DNA from: Methanimicrococcus sp.
Lineage (GTDB): Archaea; Halobacteriota; Methanosarcinia; Methanosarcinales; Methanosarcinaceae
Assembly (NCBI GenBank): GCA_009783635.1
Contig: WRDC01000040.1
Location: 1-12,211, forward strand
DNA length: 12,211 nt
Direction: 5' to 3'
Below, piece by piece: positions 12,057 through 12,211 of the stretch. Under the pieces are notes generated by a model. That model was given only the letters and a program-made list of their open reading frames with translations, did not search any database and was not told the DNA's origin. A program made the position numbers and the translations under genes. Positions within the stretch are counted from its first letter, which is position 1; each line of letters starts with the position of its first letter.

Positions 12057-12211
12057 ATGGCAACAGGACCAAGATATAAGGTCCCCATGAGAAGAAGAAG
12101 AGAGGGACGGACCAATTACCACTCCCGTCTCGCGCTCCTTCTCTCCAAAGAGGACCGCGTTGTCGTGCGCAAGAGCACGCGCAACCTTCAAATACAGCTT
12201 ATAGCCCCAAC
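12057..12211 (+). CDS. rpl18: 50S ribosomal protein uL18, N-terminal part (cut by right edge)
   Basis: The 51 visible codons read MATGPRYKVPMRRRREGRTN, then YHSRLALLLSKEDRVVVRKS and TRNLQIQLIAP, the start of archaeal uL18, which binds 5S rRNA together with uL5 in the large subunit. The basic RRRREGRTNY motif is diagnostic. The ATG at 12057 is preceded by GAGG (12046-12049) at 7-nt spacing. In Methanosarcina and most archaea this gene lies inside the spc cluster after rpl32e and rpl19e. Here its upstream neighbour is a repeat-rich accessory block and it has its own promoter and leader. Confidence 0.95.
   Translation, partial: MATGPRYKVPMRRRREGRTNYHSRLALLLSKEDRVVVRKSTRNLQIQLIAP

Overview
The window comes from a methanogenic archaeon, most likely a member of the Methanosarcinaceae; a host-associated genus such as Methanimicrococcus is possible. 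The evidence is an archaeal gene set (geranylgeranylglyceryl phosphate synthase, ribosomal protein eL40, prefoldin beta, uL18), a clear archaeal BRE/TATA promoter before rpl18, GGTGA/GTGATCC-type Shine-Dalgarno sites, and protein sequences that I recall as close to Methanosarcina versions. The species assignment is inference.

Layout, left to right. (1) Minus strand, 1-447: a leftward pair, eL40 (49 codons) followed by a left-truncated GGGP synthase of archaeal lipid synthesis. (2) 448-909: a divergent, AT-rich control region with a dyad, an 11-bp tandem array and a cluster of ATTAAGT/ACTTAAT motifs, feeding purB (910-2262). (3) A Prx6-like peroxiredoxin (2541-3299) with a lysine/alanine/proline tail and an unusual cysteine pattern. 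(4) A hairpin terminator and an array of 32-34-bp repeats whose last unit is the 3' end of a convergent SEC59/VTE5-family polyprenol/dolichol/phytol-kinase-like membrane gene (minus, about 3667-4353). (5) A sodium:solute symporter with a soluble C-terminal extension (4927-6846), closed by a strong hairpin terminator. (6) A 400-bp spacer with an 11-bp tandem array, twin palindromes and a long hairpin, then prefoldin beta and a DHH/DHHA1 phosphoesterase as a two-gene unit (7247-8648). (7) A 14-bp x 9 array that includes the DHH stop codon, a terminator, then an accessory-looking block: an MFS exporter with no normal start codon, a 45-aa acidic small protein, a four-helix membrane protein, a 28-aa ORF, a decayed serine-recombinase tail, interleaved inverted repeats, and a small minus-strand membrane protein ending in 7-aa repeats. 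(8) A strong promoter with a structured leader of about 200 nt, then the start of rpl18 (uL18), cut by the right edge.

The main theme is repeat expansion. Nearly every gap carries its own unrelated tandem repeat with a unit of 9-34 bp, and several arrays begin inside or exactly at the 3' end of a gene, copying its stop codon outward. The second theme is disrupted context: rpl18 here lacks its usual upstream ribosomal neighbours, and a recombinase remnant with paired inverted repeats lies just upstream. I see no complete mobile element, no CRISPR array and no tRNA or rRNA gene.
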